Part shown: positions 1-6,526 of the stretch, one piece after another
How the letters are laid out: each line of letters opens with the position of its first letter
Numbering within the stretch: position 1 is the first letter of the stretch
DNA from: JAWLCG01 sp041687295
Lineage (GTDB): Bacteria > Planctomycetota > Phycisphaerae > SM23-33 > FEN-1343
Length of the DNA: 18,993 nt
NCBI GenBank assembly: GCA_041687295.1
Contig: JAWLCG010000051.1
Coordinates: 1-18,993, forward strand
Direction of reading: 5' to 3'
Position numbers and translations under genes: made by a program
Notes under the pieces: model-generated
What the model saw: only the letters and a program-made list of their open reading frames with translations
What the model was told of the DNA's origin: nothing
Databases searched by the model: none

Positions 1-526
1 CATCGAGGCCGCCATCGACCGGGCCGCGGCCCTCGGCTGTGGGCGGATCGTCTTCTCGCCGCTGCTGCCGCGCGAGGGCTACGATTACGCGAGGCTCGCG
101 GCGGGCTGCCGCCGCCTGGCCGGGCACATCGGCGATCGGCCCGTGACGGTCTGCCTGGAGAACCACGCCAACTGGCCGCTCTCGGTGGCGGAGGACTACG
201 CGACGCTCTTCGGGTACGTCGACGACCCCCGCATCGCCATCACGGCCGACAGCGGGCACTTCACGGCCGTCGGCGTGCCGGCCGTCGCCATCGCCGAGCG
301 TTTCCCGAACCGCATCGCCCACGTGCACCTCAAGGACCACATCGGCCCACGCAACGTGCCGATGGGCGCCGGCGAGACGGACAACGCAGCCATGCTCGAC
401 CGCCTCCGCGCAGCAGGCTACGACGGCTACGCCACGCTTGAGATCGAGGTCCGCGACAAGGAGAACACCCCGCGCTACCTCGCCGACGCCCTGACCTACT
501 GCCGCGACACGCTGGGCCTGGAGTAG
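1..526 (+). CDS. Sugar phosphate isomerase/epimerase-like TIM-barrel protein (5' truncated)
   Basis: The frame is open from the left edge of the window (first full codon at base 2) to a TAG at 524-526, so this is the C-terminal part, about 174 residues, of a longer protein. The pieces fit the xylose-isomerase-like TIM barrel family (AP endonuclease family 2 fold): the strand VCLENHANW carries a metal-ligand Glu, ITADSGHF gives Asp and His, IAHVHLKDH gives another His, and ATLEIEV near the C-terminus gives the final Glu. These enzymes isomerise or epimerise sugars or sugar acids, usually in the cytoplasm with a divalent metal. The exact substrate cannot be read from this fragment. The gene converges on the sulfatase, and its stop codon lies inside an inverted repeat. 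The link to sulfated-sugar catabolism is inferred from that neighbour only. Confidence 0.85.
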   Translation, partial: IEAAIDRAAALGCGRIVFSPLLPREGYDYARLAAGCRRLAGHIGDRPVTVCLENHANWPLSVAEDYATLFGYVDDPRIAITADSGHFTAVGVPAVAIAERFPNRIAHVHLKDHIGPRNVPMGAGETDNAAMLDRLRAAGYDGYATLEIEVRDKENTPRYLADALTYCRDTLGLE

Positions 527-552
527 GACCGGGCCAGCGAGGCCTGCCCTAC
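523..552. repeat. Inverted repeat of the GTAGGGC family between convergent genes, possible bidirectional terminator
   Basis: The left arm at 523-535 and right arm GGCCTGCCCTAC at 541-552 form an imperfect hairpin around AGCGA. The TAG stops of both convergent genes (524-526 on plus, 549-551 on minus) lie in the two arms. It resembles the better-preserved GTAGGGCGGGC palindromes at 7900-7966 and 10351-10376. A terminator role is inferred; there is no T-tract. Confidence 0.5.
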
Positions 553-1901
553 TTCATGGTCGAGGCCGTCAGGTCGGCGTCGACGACGTGGCCCCAGCGG
601 GCGATGTAGGTCTCGGCCGGCAGGAACTCGTCGCCGGTGGCTGTCAGCATCGCCGCGAGGCGGGCGTCGAGCTGGCGGACGAGCTCGGCGGAGGACGGCT
701 CGTCCACGAGGTTGTGCAGCTGGTAGGGGTCGGCGTCGTTGTCGAACAGCAGCCAGGGCCCCGCCAGCGAGCGGACGTAGGTGTGCCGCAGCGTCCGCAG
801 GCCACGGTACTCCCGCCCGCCGGCGCGGCGCTTGAACTCGCCGAAGGGCACGATGCACTGTAGCAGGGCGGCCTCGTCGGCGCCCACCTGCTCGCCCCGC
901 ACCGCCCCCGACAGGTCGCGCCCCTCGACCGTCTCGGGAATCGCCAGCCCGGAAAGGCTCAGCAGTGTGGGCATGATGTCCTGGGCATCGATGAGGTGCC
1001 CGGCCTGGCGCCCCTGCCGGCCCAGCCCGCCCGGCCAGCGCAGCAGGAAGGGCACGCGGATGGACTCCTCGTAGGGCTTCTGCTTGCGGTGCATTCCGTG
1101 CGAGCCGATCATGTCGCCGTGGTCGCTGGTGAAGACGAAGATCGTGTCCTCGGCCACGCCCGTTTCATCCAGCGTGCCCAGCAGATCGGCCAGGCAGTCG
1201 TCCAGGGCGGCGATGTGGGCGTAGTAGCCGGCCAGGTCGCGGCGGGCCTGCTCGGCGGCCTCGGGCGGCACGTTGGGGCGCAGGGTGATGCGGTCGGCCT
1301 CGAACAGGGCGCGGTAGCGCTCGGGGGCCGTCTCGAACGGGTTGTGCGGCGGGCCCCAGCTGAGCATCAGCAGGAAGGGCTGCTCGCCGCGGGCGCAGCT
1401 GCGGATGAACTGCTGGGCCGCGCGGGTCTGGGCGATGGCGTCGTAGCCGGGCCAGACCTTCTTCTCGGCGCTGTCGCCCTCGTAGTAGGGCGAGTGGTTG
1501 TAGTCGTGCGTGCACTCGAGCACCTGCCAGTGCTCGAAGCCCAGCCGACGCTCGGGCGGGATGTAGGCCTCGCGCCCATGGCCGTCCACGTGCCACTTGC
1601 CGATGTAGCCCGTCGCGTAGCCGCCCGCGCGGAAGGCCTGGGCGATCGAGGTGGCCCGGCCGCCGATGTAGATGTCGTTGATGAACACGCCGTGCGTCAG
1701 CGGGCGCTGGCCGGTCAGCAGGCTCGCGCGGTAGGGGCTGCACACCGGCGCCCCGGCCAGGGCGTTGACGAAGTTGACGCTCTCGCCCGCCAGCCGATCC
1801 AGGCAGGGCGTGCGGACGTCGCCGTTGCCCGCGTAGCCGGTGGCCTGGGCCCGCATCTGGTCGGCGAAGACGAAGACGACGTTGGGGTGCCTGGCGTTCA
1901 T
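549..1901 (-). CDS. Sulfatase (arylsulfatase-type, formylglycine-dependent)
   Basis: This 450-residue alkaline-phosphatase-superfamily sulfatase should hydrolyse sulfate esters, probably on sulfated polysaccharide fragments or other organosulfates. The hallmark CSPYRASLLTG is at residues 54-64, where Cys54 in C-x-P-x-R would be converted to formylglycine. The N-terminal strand NVVFVFADQ gives the first metal Asp, and FTSDHGDMIGSHG later gives the conserved D-H-G metal site, followed by PYEESIRVPFLLRWPG as usual in the family. The ATG at 1901 was chosen because it directly precedes NVVFVFADQ and has a GAGG about 8 nt upstream; the longer frame to 2048 runs through repeat DNA. With this start there is no signal peptide, unlike many sulfatases. 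It is convergent with the sugar isomerase gene and downstream of the cyclase gene on the same strand. Confidence 0.93.
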   Translation of the reverse strand: MNARHPNVVFVFADQMRAQATGYAGNGDVRTPCLDRLAGESVNFVNALAGAPVCSPYRASLLTGQRPLTHGVFINDIYIGGRATSIAQAFRAGGYATGYIGKWHVDGHGREAYIPPERRLGFEHWQVLECTHDYNHSPYYEGDSAEKKVWPGYDAIAQTRAAQQFIRSCARGEQPFLLMLSWGPPHNPFETAPERYRALFEADRITLRPNVPPEAAEQARRDLAGYYAHIAALDDCLADLLGTLDETGVAEDTIFVFTSDHGDMIGSHGMHRKQKPYEESIRVPFLLRWPGGLGRQGRQAGHLIDAQDIMPTLLSLSGLAIPETVEGRDLSGAVRGEQVGADEAALLQCIVPFGEFKRRAGGREYRGLRTLRHTYVRSLAGPWLLFDNDADPYQLHNLVDEPSSAELVRQLDARLAAMLTATGDEFLPAETYIARWGHVVDADLTASTMK

Positions 1902-1961
1902 TCGGACATCCTCATGTTTCCCCGACCCGCCGGGGCTCTCATACACACGATGCGTTTCTCC

Positions 1962-2013
1962 AAGCCCACGGATGGAGCGGCGACCGCAGGGAGTCGCGCA
2001 ATCCGTGGGGGTC
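1962..2013. repeat. REP-like palindrome, long-loop variant of the elements flanking the RAYT gene
   Basis: Arms CCCACGGAT (1965-1973) and ATCCGTGGG (2001-2009) are perfect complements. The element begins AAGCCCACGG and ends GGGGTC, exactly like the 28-bp elements at 11297-11324 and 11944-11971. Here the loop is enlarged and holds a secondary GCGAC/GTCGC pairing. It lies just upstream of the sulfatase gene. Confidence 0.6.
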
Positions 2014-2059
2014 TTCGGAGCCGCACTCCACCACGACCCCTCTCTCATCAGCCCAAGGT

Positions 2060-2084
2060 GGGACGGCGCCTTCGGCTCTGTCCC
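2060..2084 (-). terminator. Hairpin directly after the cyclase stop codon (terminator or REP-like repeat)
   Basis: GGGACGGCGCC (2060-2070) pairs, with one G-T pair and one mismatch, with GGCTCTGTCCC (2074-2084) around a TTC loop. On the minus strand it begins four bases after the cyclase TAG. There is no T-run, so it may be a palindromic repeat rather than a classical intrinsic terminator. Confidence 0.45.
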
Positions 2085-2087
2085 AGC

Positions 2088-2723
2088 CTACGGGGTCGTC
2101 AGCACGGCCCGGACGGGCGAGCCGTCGAAACCTTCCAACCGCAGCGGCAGGGCGATGAGCGTGTAGTCGCCCGGCTCGACCTTGCGCAGGTCCAGGCCCT
2201 CCAGCACGGCCAGGCCCGCGCCCAGCAGGGCCTCGTGGACGCCCTGGCCGCCGCGGAAGGGGGCGACCGAGAGGTAGTCGATGCCGATCAGCCGCACGCC
2301 CGCCGACGCGACGGCCCGGGCTGCGTCGAGCGTCAGGGCACAGAAGCCGGCGTCGAACGCGTCGCTGTCCAGGGCCCCGCCGGGGGCGCTGTTGCGGGTC
2401 CGCAGCAGCAGGCGCTGGGGCCAGGGCGGCTGGCCGAGCACGTCGGTCAGGGCCTCGGCCGAGACGTGCTCCAGATCGGCCAGCTCGACCACGCGGGCGG
2501 GCCCGACGAAGTCGGCCAGGTCGAGCTGCTCGACGGTGGCGCCCTCGGCCAGGAAGTGGCGCGGCGCGTCGATGTGCGTGCCCAGGTGGGCCGGGCAGCG
2601 CAGCGCGCTGACGTTGGCGGCGGCGCCCTGGTCGAGACTGGCCAGCACCTCGTGGACCATCCCCCCGTCGCCCGGCCAGGCCGGCGTGCGGGGGCTCAGC
2701 GGGATCGACACGTCCAGGATCAT
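2088..2723 (-). CDS. Cyclase family protein (kynurenine formamidase-like metal hydrolase)
   Basis: This 211-residue protein belongs to the putative cyclase / KynB fold family (PF04199 type), metal-dependent amide or ester hydrolases. The defining metal motif HLGTHIDAPRHF lies at residues 46-57 and has the family pattern HxGTHxDxPxHF. The start MILDVSIPLSPRTPAWPGD is typical of family N-termini. A later GIDYLSVAPF segment matches the family's conserved I-D-x-x-S-V strand. The ATG at 2723 is supported by a strong AAGGAGG 7 nt upstream; longer frames up to 2952 are GC-driven extensions. A TTGCCC-N17-TACACT promoter sits just upstream. The gene precedes the sulfatase gene on the same strand, but repeat DNA lies between them, so a shared operon is doubtful. 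The true substrate is not determinable; kynurenine is only the best-known case. Confidence 0.88.
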   Translation of the reverse strand: MILDVSIPLSPRTPAWPGDGGMVHEVLASLDQGAAANVSALRCPAHLGTHIDAPRHFLAEGATVEQLDLADFVGPARVVELADLEHVSAEALTDVLGQPPWPQRLLLRTRNSAPGGALDSDAFDAGFCALTLDAARAVASAGVRLIGIDYLSVAPFRGGQGVHEALLGAGLAVLEGLDLRKVEPGDYTLIALPLRLEGFDGSPVRAVLTTP

Positions 2724-2744
2724 GCCCGTCCTCCTTCTGCGGCG

Positions 2745-2773
2745 AGTGTAGCGGCCCCGGCCGCGAGGGGCAA
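2745..2773 (-). promoter_or_regulatory. Candidate sigma70-type promoter of the cyclase gene
   Basis: On the minus strand, TTGCCC (2773-2768) is separated by 17 nt from TACACT (2750-2745), about 22 nt before the ATG at 2723. The same TTGCCC-N17 arrangement occurs before hpt. Confidence 0.5.
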
Positions 2774-2852
2774 GCAGACGCTGGCGGGCCTGCGGCCGGT
2801 CCAGCGGCCATGGCACCCCCGAGGCCCCCCGCTCGCATGTCCCTGATTGCCC

Positions 2853-2882
2853 TGGGCAGGCCGGGCGATCGGGGCATAGAAT
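2853..2882 (+). promoter_or_regulatory. Candidate promoter of the YbaK-like gene
   Basis: TAGAAT at 2877-2882 is a good -10 box; TGGGCA at 2853-2858 is a weak -35 at 18 nt spacing. The gene starts at 2958. Confidence 0.4.
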
Positions 2883-2957
2883 GCCCATGGAGGGGCCCGG
2901 CGACCAGGCGACCGGTGGCGCCCGCCGGCAGCCCCGCAACGGGGAAGGACATCCGCC

Positions 2958-3416
2958 ATGAGGCTGGACAATTATCTACGTGACCAGGGCGTTTCGTTCG
3001 AGCATCGCACGCACGTGCCGACGTACACGGCCCAGGACCTGGCGGCGGCCGAGCACATCAGCGGCAACGCCGTGGCCAAGTCCGTCGTCGTCCGGGCGGA
3101 CGACCGGTACATCGTCTGTGCCTTGCCGGCGAGCTACAAGCTGGACCTGAACAAGCTGGCGGCCATGCTGGGGGCCAACGACTGCCGCCTGGCCGACGAG
3201 CAGGAGATGGCCGAGCTGTTCCCGGACGCCGAGCTGGGGGCCGAGCCGCCCTTCGGCCACCTCTACAGCCTGGACACCATCGTCGACCGCCACCTGACCG
3301 AGGACGAGCGGATCCTCTTCAGCGCCGGCAGCCATCGCGACGCGATCATCATGCGCTACGATGACTTCGCCCGCCTGGAGCGGCCCCGGGTGGCGGACAT
3401 CAGCATCCACGCGTAG
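2958..3416 (+). CDS. YbaK/prolyl-tRNA-editing-domain protein (aminoacyl-tRNA deacylase-like)
   Basis: This 152-residue single-domain protein belongs to the YbaK/ProXp editing family, which hydrolyses mischarged aminoacyl-tRNAs in trans in the cytoplasm. The segment AVAKSVVVRADD at residues 38-49 carries the conserved lysine (Lys41) of the substrate pocket. KLDLNKLAAMLGAND and the C-terminal FSAGSHRDAIIMRYDDFARL match the typical family pattern. The ATG at 2958 has a clean GGAAGGA-type Shine-Dalgarno sequence 8 nt upstream. Length and domain completeness are normal for the family. Which tRNA it proofreads (Cys-Pro, Ala-Pro or another) cannot be decided. It lies upstream of hpt on the same strand, but a separate promoter precedes hpt. 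Confidence 0.88.
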   Translation: MRLDNYLRDQGVSFEHRTHVPTYTAQDLAAAEHISGNAVAKSVVVRADDRYIVCALPASYKLDLNKLAAMLGANDCRLADEQEMAELFPDAELGAEPPFGHLYSLDTIVDRHLTEDERILFSAGSHRDAIIMRYDDFARLERPRVADISIHA

Positions 3417-3438
3417 CAGCCCGTCTTTCAAAGGGCTG
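3417..3438 (+). terminator. Short stem-loop after the YbaK-like gene (weak terminator candidate)
   Basis: CAGCCC (3417-3422) pairs with GGGCTG (3433-3438) around a 10-nt loop, starting one base after the stop codon. The stem is short and no T-tract follows, so termination is only possible. Confidence 0.25.
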
Positions 3439-3465
3439 GTCGGGGGCCCAGCGTCGGAAGTCGCG

Positions 3466-3494
3466 TTGCCCCCCGGGCTACGTGCGGGTAAGAT
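3466..3494 (+). promoter_or_regulatory. Candidate sigma70-type promoter of hpt
   Basis: TTGCCC (3466-3471), 17-nt spacer, then TAAGAT (3489-3494) inside GGGTAAGATGC. The predicted transcription start is near 3501. The -10 box physically overlaps the ATG at 3493, which bears on the choice of the hpt start codon. Confidence 0.5.
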
Positions 3495-4119
3495 GCAGCC
3501 GTCGGTGGGCGGCGGAGGGGCTCCGCGGCCCCGGCGGGAGTGTGCGACGATCGACACGCAGGCTGACAGACTGTCCGAGCGGATCGCCCGCGTGCTGGTG
3601 CGGCGCGAGCAGATCGAGCAGCGCCTCGACGCGCTGGCCCGGCAGATCGCGGGCGACTTCGGCGACCACGAGATCACCCTGGCGGCCGTCATGACCGGCT
3701 CGATCATCTTCCTGGCCGACCTGATCCGCCGGCTGCCGGTGATGATGCGGGTGCACCTGGTGCAGATCAGCAGCTACCCCGGCTCGGCCACCGAGAGCCA
3801 GGGCCCCCAGCTGCTGGGCTCGCTGCCTGAAGACCTGGGGGGGCGGCACGTGCTGCTGGTCGACGACATCCTCGACAGCGGCCGAACGCTCCGCTGGGCC
3901 GTCGAGCGGCTCACCGAGGCCGGCGCCGCCAGTGTCCGCACCTGCGTGCTGCTGCGCAAGCCCGCCGGCCGACGCGACCCGGCGGGCCTGGACGATGCGG
4001 ATTACGTGGGTTTCGAAATCGCCGACGAGTTCGTCGTGGGCTACGGCCTGGACTACAACGACTACTACCGCAACCTGCCGTACATCGCGGTGCTCAAGGA
4101 GCTCAGCGACCCCCCATGA
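3493..4119 (+). CDS. hpt: Hypoxanthine (guanine) phosphoribosyltransferase
   Basis: This purine-salvage enzyme transfers phosphoribose from PRPP to hypoxanthine or guanine. Recognisable parts are AVMTGSIIFLADLIRRL near residue 65, the SSYPGS loop near 93, the PRPP-binding signature VLLVDDILDSGRTL at 120-133, and the C-terminal VGYGLDYNDYYRNLPYIAVL, where HPRTs usually read VGYGLDYxxxYRNLPYI. As drawn it has 208 residues, about 20 more than usual at the N-terminus. The start is uncertain: ATG 3493 overlaps a good -10 box, the in-frame GTG at 3505 has no ribosome binding site, and family alignment favours initiation near 3547-3550. There a GGGAG lies upstream but only ACG or ATC codons are in frame. 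The TGA overlaps the next gene's ATG (ATGA at 4116), indicating translational coupling. Confidence 0.93.
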   Translation: MQPSVGGGGAPRPRRECATIDTQADRLSERIARVLVRREQIEQRLDALARQIAGDFGDHEITLAAVMTGSIIFLADLIRRLPVMMRVHLVQISSYPGSATESQGPQLLGSLPEDLGGRHVLLVDDILDSGRTLRWAVERLTEAGAASVRTCVLLRKPAGRRDPAGLDDADYVGFEIADEFVVGYGLDYNDYYRNLPYIAVLKELSDPP

Positions 4120-4667
4120 GCCCAGCCGCCCAGCCAACCTCCCTCGAGGGACTGCCCGCCGGCGTCGTCGTGCCCGCCCACCTGCTGCAGGGCGGCGAGG
4201 AGATCGTCCTGGCGCTCAAGCCCAGCCCGTGGTTCGTGCTGCTGGTGAGCCTGCCGTCGCTGCTGACGTTCGCGGCCCTGGCGGTGGCGGTCCATCTACT
4301 GGACGAGTTCTTCCCGGCCCTGCCTGAGCGCAGCGTGCTGGCCCTGATGGCCGGGGCGGGCGTCGTTCGGCTGGTCGTGGCGTGCCTGCAATGGGTGGCC
4401 AGGCTTTACGTGCTGACGAACCTGCGGGTGCTCCGCGTGCAGGGCGTGCTCAACGTCGAGATCTTCGAGTGCCCCCTGACGCGGGTGCAGAACACCTTCC
4501 TGTCGCTGCCGATGCCCGAACGGCTGTTCGGCCTGGGCACGATCCTGTTTGCCACGGCCGGCACCGGCGCCGTCGAGGCCGCCTGGTGGATGATCGCCCG
4601 GCCCAAGCGGGTCCACCGGGTCGTCGTCGAGTACCTCCAGCGTGCCCACCACAACCGCCAGCCGTAG
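4116..4667 (+). CDS. Membrane-anchored PH-domain (YdbS/bPH_2-like) protein
   Basis: This 183-residue protein has two hydrophobic segments, about 39-62 and 73-93, followed by a bacterial PH-like domain from about 97 to 175. The pattern YVLTNLRVLRVQGVLNVEI, then CPLTRVQNTFLSLPMPERLFGLGTILFAT, matches bPH_2 proteins, which typically read YxLTxxRI, IPLxxIQ and R-x-x-G-x-GTI. The short N-terminus with the motif GEEIVLALKPSPWF before the first membrane helix is also typical. The role of such proteins is poorly defined; membrane-associated scaffolding or stress functions are proposed for relatives. It overlaps hpt by four bases (ATGA) and so is co-translated with it. The functional link to purine salvage is unclear. 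It is followed by two palindromic repeats that probably end the transcript. Confidence 0.8.
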   Translation: MSPAAQPTSLEGLPAGVVVPAHLLQGGEEIVLALKPSPWFVLLVSLPSLLTFAALAVAVHLLDEFFPALPERSVLALMAGAGVVRLVVACLQWVARLYVLTNLRVLRVQGVLNVEIFECPLTRVQNTFLSLPMPERLFGLGTILFATAGTGAVEAAWWMIARPKRVHRVVVEYLQRAHHNRQP

Positions 4668-4674
4668 AGCCGGC

Positions 4675-4813
4675 AGGGTGTGCAGGTTCCGCCGGAGCGG
4701 GGCGCAGGCGGGTTCTGCACACGCGATGGCGGCGGCGAGGCGCGCAGCGGTCCTGACGCCCTTGTCTGGTGTGCAGAACCGCTCCGCTGACGCTCCGCGA
4801 ACCTGCACACCCT
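4675..4813. repeat. Large nested palindrome C (GTGTGCAG arms)
   Basis: The outer arms at 4675-4689 and 4799-4813 are perfect 15-bp complements containing GGGTGTGCAGGTTC. The inner arms GGTTCTGCACAC (4711-4722) and GTGTGCAGAACC (4769-4780) are also perfect. The left and right halves can each fold back alone as well, giving either one long cruciform or two hairpins. The interior contains GCGGTCCTGACGCCC, a core shared with the adjacent palindrome D. There is no coding sense; with D it fills the 317-bp gap between convergent genes. Confidence 0.85.
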
Positions 4814-4827
4814 ACACGCGGCACGCT

Positions 4828-4949
4828 CTGGGTGCCCCGGGCAAGCCGCAGGCTCGCCCGGCCGGGGCGGGATCGGGCCGCCTGAATCGGCCGCCTCCGC
4901 CCTCGACCGGGCGAGCGGTGCTGACGCCCCGCTTGCCCGGGGCACCCAG
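4828..4949. repeat. Large nested palindrome D (19-bp perfect arms)
   Basis: The arms at 4828-4846 and 4931-4949 are perfect 19-bp complements beginning CTGGGTGCCCCGGG. A second pair, GCTCGCCCGG (4852-4861) and CCGGGCGAGC (4907-4916), is nested inside. The right half has GCGGTGCTGACGCCC, nearly identical to the core in palindrome C. It lies downstream of both the PH-domain gene and the convergent DUF2254 gene. Confidence 0.85.
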
Positions 4950-4984
4950 CTACACGATCGATGGACAAAGGGGCTATATGGGCG

Positions 4985-6304
4985 TCAGGGGGTGTCGTTG
5001 GCGTGGTCGAGGGCGGCCAGGACGGCGGCGTAGCGGCGCTGGATGTCGTGGCGGTCGAGCGGTTCGGGCGTGGCCAAGGCTGCGCGGTGGGCCATCACGG
5101 CGTGTCGGCGGAGGACGCGCCGCTGCTCGGGCAGGCGGGTGTGCCGGGCCAGGACGGCCAGCGTCTCCAGCAGCCGAATGAGCACGGCCGGGTGATCGGC
5201 GGCGTTCTGGCGGATCTGGTTGAAGGCGGCGTCGACCAGGCCGGGGAAGCGGGTCTGGTCGAGCACCAGGCGCAGCTGGCCCTGTCCGTCGTAGCGGAAC
5301 GGCGGAGGGATCCGCTTGCCGGCCAGCCGGCGCAGGCCCGCGCCGAGCCGGTCGATGCAGTTGATGGCCGTGAAGGGGTCGTTGATGCCCGGCGAGAGGG
5401 CCCGCACGGCCATCTCGACGAGCTGGTCGATGATGAACTCCAGATTCTGCGTGGCCGAGCGGGCCGAGCCCATGTAAAAGGCGTCGCGGATGTGTCCCTC
5501 CAGCCAGTCCTGCCAGGCGCCGGCGGGGTGGACCTCGACCATGGGGTCGCCCTGGCCGACGAAGTCGCCCGGCCGGCGGCGCAGCACCAGCACCAGGTCG
5601 TGTTTGCTCGCCAGGCTCAGCAGTCCCGCCAGGTTGACCGCCTGGATGTAGTCGCTCCGCCAGGCCTCGACGGCGTGGAACTCGCCGTCGGGCAGCCCAG
5701 GGGGCGTTTCGGGCTGTTGGTCCGGGTCAAGCGAATCGGGAAAATGGTGGTCGATGCCGGTCTCCAGCTCGGCCGCCACCTCGGCCACGACGTAGGGCGC
5801 CTGGATCGAAGTGGCCACGTGGTGGATGAAGTAGATCAGCGTCCCCAGGCTGACCAGCGTGACCCCCTGGGCGCCGATCATCGCCAGTTGCGGCGGCGGG
5901 GCTTCCTCGCCGAGCCCCTCCACGCCGCCCAGCACCACCAGGCAGTAGACCGAAGTCCCCACGAACACCCCCAGCACCGTCTGGGTGCCGCGGTCACGGA
6001 TGAAGCTCCGCAGCAGCCGCGGGCCCAACTGCGAGGCCGCCATCGTCAGCGACACGATCGTGATCGAAAAGACCACGCTCAACGTGGTGATGATCGCCCC
6101 GATGATCGTCGTCAGCAGCGTGCGGGCACTGGACACGTCGCGCACGGCCAGCCACTTCAGGAAGAACGGCAGGGGCACCTCCCGCCCGGTATCGAACACC
6201 AGCAGCCCCACCCCCAGGGCCGCGGCCAGCACGGCCATCACCGACGGCAGGAACCAGAAGCTGCTGTGCAGCGTGTCGTAGATCTTGGCGATCCAGGTCC
6301 GCAT
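4985..6304 (-). CDS. DUF2254 family membrane protein
   Basis: This 439-residue predicted inner-membrane protein matches the DUF2254 family of unknown function. Four hydrophobic segments lie at about 16-37, 62-90, 109-128 and 141-160, followed by a long soluble C-terminal region. The signature ALSPGINDPFTAINCIDRLG begins at residue 302 and is the strongest conserved block of the family. SATQNLEFIIDQLVEMAVR precedes it as usual. The ATG at 6304 gives MRTWIAKIYDTLHSSFWFLPS, a typical start, with an AGGGGGTG-type ribosome binding site upstream; the open frame continues artefactually to 7912 against the next gene. A GATACACT box at 6324-6331 (minus) could be its -10, but no good -35 is seen. It is divergent from the MBL/rhodanese gene and convergent with the PH-domain gene. 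No function is assigned. Confidence 0.9.
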   Translation of the reverse strand: MRTWIAKIYDTLHSSFWFLPSVMAVLAAALGVGLLVFDTGREVPLPFFLKWLAVRDVSSARTLLTTIIGAIITTLSVVFSITIVSLTMAASQLGPRLLRSFIRDRGTQTVLGVFVGTSVYCLVVLGGVEGLGEEAPPPQLAMIGAQGVTLVSLGTLIYFIHHVATSIQAPYVVAEVAAELETGIDHHFPDSLDPDQQPETPPGLPDGEFHAVEAWRSDYIQAVNLAGLLSLASKHDLVLVLRRRPGDFVGQGDPMVEVHPAGAWQDWLEGHIRDAFYMGSARSATQNLEFIIDQLVEMAVRALSPGINDPFTAINCIDRLGAGLRRLAGKRIPPPFRYDGQGQLRLVLDQTRFPGLVDAAFNQIRQNAADHPAVLIRLLETLAVLARHTRLPEQRRVLRRHAVMAHRAALATPEPLDRHDIQRRYAAVLAALDHANDTP

Positions 6305-6435
6305 GGATGGCACCCCCTGCGTAAGTGTATCCCCGCAGCCCGCCCCTCGGCTCCGGGCACGCCCGGGTTCATGGAACGCCCACCCGCCCCCGGCTCGCAT
6401 CGGCGGGCCTGGAGAAGGGGCCGGGGCGGCGGGCG

Positions 6436-6441
6436 TATAAT
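6436..6441 (+). promoter_or_regulatory. Consensus TATAAT -10 box before the MBL/rhodanese gene
   Basis: A perfect TATAAT in the context GGCGTATAATGGAG lies about 85 nt before the ATG at 6527. No convincing -35 hexamer is present, so the box may work as an extended -10 or need an activator. Confidence 0.45.
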
Positions 6442-6526
6442 GGAGAGGGTTCAGGGGGACAGCTTCACCGACGCCGGACGCCTGCGCGGAAGCCCCCCGC
6501 CCCGGCCCCACGCAAGGAGACCCGCC

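Noticed and set aside
996..2846. 616-codon plus-strand frame antisense to the sulfatase and cyclase genes
   Set aside because: No family features; it spans two well-supported minus-strand genes and repeat DNA.
4642..5181. Plus-strand frame through palindromes C and D
   Set aside because: It is made of repeat sequence and antisense DUF2254; the translation is arginine- and glycine-rich without protein character.
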